NCBI GenBank assembly: GCA_003641675.1
Contig: QNBI01000042.1
Span: forward strand, 1 to 9,546
Reading direction: 5' to 3'
Length of the DNA stretch: 9,546 bases
Source of the DNA: Spirochaetota bacterium
GTDB lineage: Bacteria > Spirochaetota > Spirochaetia > SZUA-6
Part shown: positions 5,619-9,546 of the stretch, piece after piece
Position numbering within the stretch: position 1 is the first letter of the stretch
Layout: each line of letters opens with the position of its first letter
Translations under genes and position numbers: made by a program
The notes under the pieces: generated by a model
What the model was told of the DNA's origin: nothing
Database searches by the model: none
What the model saw: only the letters and a program-made list of their open reading frames with translations

Positions 5619-6833
5619 ATGAACGGAATTAAAAGACAATTCGTTTCCGAAGGGCACCTTGTTGATTCTGGTATCCTCACAAGAATACTAAACCTCATAG
5701 TCGAAGAGGGGGCCAGTTATGAAATAAACAAATTCATAATGGGGAAGAACAACCTTGAATCTTCTCATATTGAACTTACAGTTACCTGCACGGACAACAA
5801 TAAGATAGATTCCATAACGGCAAAACTTGTAAACTTAGGATGTTATGAAAAGGTATTCAAAGAGGCCATTCTAAAACCTGCCCCTAAAGATTCTACCGTT
5901 CCTGAGGATTTTTACTCAACGACAAACCATAAAACCCTTGTATTCTTAAACGGCACATGGCATGAGGTGCAGAAACAGCGTATGGACGGAGTTATTGTTG
6001 CTTACGATGGTGCTATGATGTGTAAAAAACTCCGGGATGTAAAGAAAGGGGAAAAAATAGTATGCACCTCGCAGTCAGTGCGTTTAATACCGCCCTTCAG
6101 AGACAGAGAAAGCGGTGAATTCGGTTTCATGGTAAATGACGTATCATCCGAAAGAAGCGTGGATGTAGCAGTTGAAAAAATAGCAGAGGAATTCAGGAGA
6201 GTAAGAAGGGGGGGGGGTAAAATTATAGCTGTTGCAGGTCCGGTTGTTATTCATACCGGAGGCGGCATGGCTCTTGCATCGATGATACGCGAAGGCTATA
6301 TTAACGGCCTTTTAACAGGTAATGCACTTGCGGTTCATGATATAGAATCGGTATTTTTTGGTACTTCTCTCGGAGTAGATTTAAAAACAGGAAGACCTAC
6401 GTACGAAGGGCATAGAAATCATATGCGTGCAATAAACAGAATATTCTTCCATGGTTCTATAAAAAAGGCTATAGATGCAGGGATTCTTAATTCCGGTGTA
6501 ATGTACGAAGTAATAAAGAAAAATATTCCCTTTGTACTGGCAGGTTCTCTGAGAGATGACGGGCCTTTACCGGAAACGATTACGAATATTGTTGAGGCTC
6601 AGGAACAGTATCAGAAAGTTATTCAGGACGCATCTATCGTTATAATGCTTTCCACCATGCTTCACTCTATTGCAACCGGCAATATGCTGCCTTCATGGGT
6701 AAAAACGATATGTGTTGATATTAATCCGGCTGTTGTAACCAAACTTGCAGACAGAGGTTCCGCACAGACTATCGGAATTGTAACAGATGTAGGGTTGTTC
6801 ATGCGGCTTCTGGCACAAAAGCTGCTGGGATAA
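5619..6833 (+). CDS. TIGR00300 / LOR-SDH-linker protein (archaeal-type ornithine cyclodeaminase family)
   Basis: This 404-residue protein matches the TIGR00300 family in length and motifs. It shows TTNHKT (101-106), MDGVIVAYD, AVAGPVVIHTGGG (204-216), GLLTGNALAVHDIE (230-243), GTSLG (248-252), AGSLRDDGPLPE (308-319), IMLSTMLHSIATGNMLPS (342-359), VDINP (366-370) and a closing TDVG (389-392). The family contains the methanogen MMP1218/MJ1480-type proteins and the C-terminal part of the cyanobacterial ArgZ/AgrE enzymes. Those have been linked to ornithine cyclodeamination to proline with a nucleotide cofactor. The N-terminal part is the LOR/SDH linker and the rest a Rossmann-like domain. Activity here is inferred from family only. 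The gene lies 41 nt upstream of pheS, probably in the same transcript. A run of ten G (codons 197-200) lies inside the frame. The start is supported by a Shine-Dalgarno. Confidence 0.88.
   Translation: MNGIKRQFVSEGHLVDSGILTRILNLIVEEGASYEINKFIMGKNNLESSHIELTVTCTDNNKIDSITAKLVNLGCYEKVFKEAILKPAPKDSTVPEDFYSTTNHKTLVFLNGTWHEVQKQRMDGVIVAYDGAMMCKKLRDVKKGEKIVCTSQSVRLIPPFRDRESGEFGFMVNDVSSERSVDVAVEKIAEEFRRVRRGGGKIIAVAGPVVIHTGGGMALASMIREGYINGLLTGNALAVHDIESVFFGTSLGVDLKTGRPTYEGHRNHMRAINRIFFHGSIKKAIDAGILNSGVMYEVIKKNIPFVLAGSLRDDGPLPETITNIVEAQEQYQKVIQDASIVIMLSTMLHSIATGNMLPSWVKTICVDINPAVVTKLADRGSAQTIGIVTDVGLFMRLLAQKLLG
6208..6217 (+). repeat. G10 homopolymer inside the TIGR00300 coding sequence
   Basis: Ten consecutive G encode part of Arg197-Gly198-Gly199-Gly200. 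Such a run is striking in AT-rich DNA when other Gly codons nearby are mixed. With eleven G the next codon is TAA. With nine G the frame reads GTA AAA TTA and then TAG. Either single-base change therefore truncates the protein at about half length. Confidence 0.9.
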
Positions 6834-6861
6834 AAATTTTAAAATAAATCAGGATAAAAAC

Positions 6862-6866
6862 GAGGA
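6862..6866 (+). promoter_or_regulatory. Shine-Dalgarno of pheS
   Basis: GAGGA lies 8 nt before the ATG at 6875 and fixes that start. The 41-nt gap after the TIGR00300 stop has no terminator-like hairpin. Confidence 0.75.
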
Positions 6867-6874
6867 ATAATTAT

Positions 6875-8422
6875 ATGGATTTGGAATCTACAGTAAAGGG
6901 GCTGCACCCTCTCGAAGTTAAAGTACTTCTTAATTTCGAAAAAGGTGAAGATATAACAAAAAATGCCCTTATAGAAAGGTTAGGCTATAATGAAGGCCAA
7001 TGCAACCAGTCTTTCAGCTGGCTTACATCTAAGAACCTTCTAAAAGAAAAGGACAGGATTAAGAAAACCTTCTATGAGTTGACAGACCTTGGCATTAAGT
7101 ATCGGAAGGACGGGACTCCGGAAGAAAGAATACTTAAACTTCTATCCGAGGAAGGCCCACTTACAATTTCCGGCATCACGGAAAAACTCGGACTTGAGAA
7201 TAGAGATACAGGCTCAGCCTATGGAAAACTTTCAAAAGATGGAATTCTCTCTATGACAGATTCCAAAGAGGTCTTTATTAGGGATAAAAATTACAGAGAA
7301 AAGCTTAAGGAAATGAGAAATCTTCTGAATAATTTTGCAGAAGATGAGAAAAAAGAAGAAACATCTTTGAACCCTGAAGAAATTGAACTCTTAAAGTCCC
7401 TAAGCAGAAAGAGAGCTTCAGCCAAAGGAGTTTTTAAAATATCAGAGAGAGAAGATGTTATATACAGGATAACAGATTTCGGGATTAAAGCCAGTGAACT
7501 GTTAAAAAAGAGCGGCATTACAGGGGATGAAATCGGAGCCGTTACTCCTGAAATATTAAAAAAGAAAGAATGGAAAAATAAAAATTTCAGAAGCTACAAT
7601 ATTAATATTCCGCCCTTAAGAGTCCTGCTCGGTAGAAAAAACCCATACGGAGAATTCTTAGAAAAACTAAAGGACAAACTTTCATCTTTAGGGTTCGAAG
7701 AATTCGACGGGCCGCTTGTAGAGACAGAATTCTGGAACTGCGATGCTCTGTATATGCCTCAGTTTCATTCTGCACGGGATATCCATGATGTATACTATTT
7801 AAAAAACCCCACACATGCAAAGGAAATTCAGCAGCCGTATCTTAATCGGGTTGCTGCAGCTCACGAAAACGGATGGAAAACAGGAAGCAGAGGATGGGAG
7901 TACTCTTTCGACAGAGATTTCACAAGGAAACTAATACTCCGCAGCCATGGGACTGTACTATCCGCCAAGACACTGACAAAAGCAAAGGTACCGGGAAAGT
8001 ATTTCGGAGTTGTGCGGTGTTTCCGCTATGATAAGGTAGATGCAACACACCTTGCAGATTTTTACCAGACGGAAGGGATAGTTCTCGGAGAAAACGTTAA
8101 TCTAAGAACACTTCTGGGTTTGTTAAAGATGTTTGCAGAGGAAGTGGCAATGGCAAAGGATGTACGCTACGTACCAGGTTATTTTCCATTTACCGAACCT
8201 TCGGTAGAGGTTCATATTAAGCATCCTGTACTGGGCTGGTTCGAACTGGGCGGTGCCGGAATATTCCGTCCGGAAGTAACAGAACCTCTCGGTATAAAAG
8301 TCCCTGTCCTTGCATGGGGCCTTGGTATAGACAGAATGGCGCTAATGTCTTTGGGCTTAGAAGACCTGCGGGAACTATTTTCCAATGACATAGAACAGGT
8401 TAGATTAAGGAGATTAAAATAA
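6875..8422 (+). CDS. pheS: Phenylalanyl-tRNA synthetase alpha subunit, archaeal/eukaryotic type
   Basis: This is the catalytic subunit of the (alpha-beta)2 enzyme that activates Phe and charges tRNA(Phe) in the cytoplasm. At 515 residues it is far longer than a usual bacterial PheS (about 330-350) and fits the archaeal/eukaryotic class. Residues 1-225 form helix-turn-helix-like tRNA-binding modules, with repeated winged-helix patterns near 10-75 and 82-135. The class II core follows. It has a motif 1 region (GFEEFDGPLVETEFWN, 273-288), RSHGT (356-360), motif 2 with VVRCFRYDKVDATHL (379-393), the FTEPSVEV strand (439-446) and motif 3 GLGIDRMALM (482-491). All catalytic motifs are present. The stop codon is one base away from the pheT start, so the two subunits are translationally coupled. 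Archaeal-type PheRS in a bacterium is known from spirochaetes and points to ancient inter-domain transfer. Confidence 0.97.
   Translation: MDLESTVKGLHPLEVKVLLNFEKGEDITKNALIERLGYNEGQCNQSFSWLTSKNLLKEKDRIKKTFYELTDLGIKYRKDGTPEERILKLLSEEGPLTISGITEKLGLENRDTGSAYGKLSKDGILSMTDSKEVFIRDKNYREKLKEMRNLLNNFAEDEKKEETSLNPEEIELLKSLSRKRASAKGVFKISEREDVIYRITDFGIKASELLKKSGITGDEIGAVTPEILKKKEWKNKNFRSYNINIPPLRVLLGRKNPYGEFLEKLKDKLSSLGFEEFDGPLVETEFWNCDALYMPQFHSARDIHDVYYLKNPTHAKEIQQPYLNRVAAAHENGWKTGSRGWEYSFDRDFTRKLILRSHGTVLSAKTLTKAKVPGKYFGVVRCFRYDKVDATHLADFYQTEGIVLGENVNLRTLLGLLKMFAEEVAMAKDVRYVPGYFPFTEPSVEVHIKHPVLGWFELGGAGIFRPEVTEPLGIKVPVLAWGLGIDRMALMSLGLEDLRELFSNDIEQVRLRRLK
8407..8412 (+). promoter_or_regulatory. Shine-Dalgarno of pheT, inside the end of pheS
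   Basis: AAGGAG overlaps the last codons of pheS and lies 11 nt before the pheT ATG at 8424. The start is one base after the pheS stop, as expected for coupled synthesis of the two subunits. Confidence 0.7.
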
Positions 8423-8423
8423 A

Positions 8424-9546
8424 ATGCCTAAGATAGAAATTGTAGAAGACTTACTTAACAGATTTGTAGGTAAAGGTTTAGAACCAGACGAACTTGAAAG
8501 TATTGCAGTCGTAGCTAAGGCAGAAATAGACGGAAGAAATGAAGAGGAAGGTTTAATAAAAATAGAGCTTAACGATACAAACAGGCCGGACCTCTGGTCA
8601 ACCCCTGGCCTTTCTCGTCAGTTTAATATTTACCTGACCGGAAAGAAATACAGGTATGATTTTTTCTCTACTAAAAAAGAGCAAAAGCAATACGGCAGTA
8701 GAATAATAAAGGTAGATCCTGCATTAAAGGATATCCGACCCTTTATAGCGGCTTTTGTGGCAGAGGGTCCAAAAGTCGATGAACCCCTGCTTATAGACCT
8801 TATCCAGTCGCAGGAAAAACTATGCTGGAATTACGGAAGAAAGAGAAGCTCTATTGCAATGGGTATTTACAGGGCGGATCTTATTAATTTTCCTGTCCAT
8901 TTTAAGGCGGCTGATCCGGACAAAACAAAATTCATCCCTCTGGGCGAAGAACATGAAATGTCCTTGCGCACAATACTCAAAGATCATCCGAAGGGTCAGG
9001 AATTCGGGTGGATAGTCTCCGGCTACAGCAGATACCCGTACCTTGCTGACGAAGAGGATAAAACCTTAAGTTTTCCCCCTATTATTAACAGTGCGCATTT
9101 AGGCGCCGTTAAAGTCGGAGACTCATCCCTATTTATAGAATTAACAGGGACAGATATGAATTCACTCCTTTTAACAGCGTCTATTGCAGCCTGTGATTTA
9201 GCAGATGCAGGATTTACAATTAAACCGGTAAAAGTAGAGTATCCTTACGAAACAATCTACGGGAAAGAAATTGTAACACCCTATTATTTTCAGAAACCAA
9301 TAACCTTAAATATCGATTATTCCAACAAACTTCTCGGTGAAAATCTATCCGTAGAGGGAACTGCAGATTATATAAAAAAAATGGGCAACAAAATTAATAT
9401 AAAGGGAAACAATATAACTCTTGTTCCGCCTCCTTACAGAAATGATTTCATGCACCCTGTTGACATTATAGAAGAAGTAATGATCGGGAGAGGCATGAAC
9501 AGTTTTGAACCGGTGTTCCCGGAGGATTTTACACCGGGAAGGATAT
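8424..9546 (+). CDS. pheT: Phenylalanyl-tRNA synthetase beta subunit, archaeal/eukaryotic type (3' end outside window)
   Basis: The first 374 codons are visible, uninterrupted to the window edge. Archaeal-type PheT is about 550 residues, so roughly 175 residues are missing on the right. The protein starts MPKIEIVEDLLNRFVG, with no N-terminal EMAP/OB tRNA-binding domain as in ordinary bacterial PheT, which confirms the archaeal class. The DTNRPDLWSTPGLSRQF motif (51-67) follows, then the B3/B4 region with its editing fold. That region has KLCWNYGRKRSSIAMGIYRAD (132-152), FIPLGEEHEM (170-179), DHPKG (187-191), FPPIINS (217-223) and FIELTGTD (237-244). The B5 domain begins near 290 and carries VPPPYRNDFMHPVDIIEEVMIGRG (334-357), whose acidic residues form the known metal-binding interface. 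The beta subunit helps bind tRNA and hydrolyses mischarged Tyr-tRNA(Phe). The assignment is certain; editing activity cannot be judged from this part alone. Confidence 0.96.
   Translation, partial: MPKIEIVEDLLNRFVGKGLEPDELESIAVVAKAEIDGRNEEEGLIKIELNDTNRPDLWSTPGLSRQFNIYLTGKKYRYDFFSTKKEQKQYGSRIIKVDPALKDIRPFIAAFVAEGPKVDEPLLIDLIQSQEKLCWNYGRKRSSIAMGIYRADLINFPVHFKAADPDKTKFIPLGEEHEMSLRTILKDHPKGQEFGWIVSGYSRYPYLADEEDKTLSFPPIINSAHLGAVKVGDSSLFIELTGTDMNSLLLTASIAACDLADAGFTIKPVKVEYPYETIYGKEIVTPYYFQKPITLNIDYSNKLLGENLSVEGTADYIKKMGNKINIKGNNITLVPPPYRNDFMHPVDIIEEVMIGRGMNSFEPVFPEDFTPGRI

Noticed and set aside
7291..7820. Minus-strand open frames of about 72-75 codons inside pheS
   Set aside because: They are antisense to a well-supported essential gene and have no supporting features.
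1..9546. CRISPR arrays, transposons, tRNA or rRNA genes, prophage genes
   Set aside because: No regularly spaced repeats, transposase motifs, inverted terminal repeats or tRNA-like cloverleaf sequences were seen by reading the window; all long frames are explained by the genes listed.

Overview
The window looks like a piece of a moderately AT-rich bacterial chromosome, most likely from a spirochaete with its own aromatic amino acid synthesis. The best evidence is the phenylalanyl-tRNA synthetase pair at the right end. Both subunits are of the archaeal/eukaryotic type, which among bacteria is a known hallmark of spirochaetes. A lipoprotein with a relaxed lipobox (L-F-S-C) and a GAF-GGDEF diguanylate cyclase also fit. 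The assignment is an inference from family knowledge, not from a database search.

Layout, left to right. (1) Bases 1-978, plus strand: the C-terminal part of an unrecognised lysine-rich protein whose reading frame is still open at the left edge. (2) Three minus-strand genes, from right to left: a soluble GAF-GGDEF diguanylate cyclase (4811-3774), a lipoprotein lytic transglycosylase (3668-2961) and a fused DAHP synthase-prephenate dehydratase (2890-983). The last gene ends only 4 nt from the convergent gene 1. (3) A 182-nt divergent promoter region (4812-4993). (4) Four plus-strand genes: a small HD-domain hydrolase (4994-5545), a TIGR00300 / LOR-SDH-linker protein related to the archaeal ornithine cyclodeaminase family (5619-6833), pheS (6875-8422) and pheT (8424 to the right edge, incomplete). 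The last three are closely spaced and each has a clear Shine-Dalgarno sequence.

Functionally the window is mostly housekeeping. Phenylalanine recurs: the fusion enzyme carries the first step of the shikimate pathway plus the prephenate dehydratase step, and pheST charges tRNA(Phe). The two loci are separate transcription units. The DAHP synthase-dehydratase fusion has two potential allosteric modules, an N-terminal ferredoxin-like domain and a C-terminal ACT domain, and no chorismate mutase domain.

Three points deserve a second look. A run of ten G inside the TIGR00300 gene is placed so that gain or loss of one G stops translation almost at once. Three genes that appear to begin transcripts (the cyclase, the HD protein and the fusion enzyme) have promoter-like hexamers placed so that the transcript would begin at, or within about two bases of, the ATG, and none has a Shine-Dalgarno, which suggests leaderless mRNAs. 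A perfect 8-bp inverted repeat lies just upstream of the TIGR00300 gene. I found no CRISPR array, mobile element, tRNA, rRNA or recognisable new defence or biosynthetic system.
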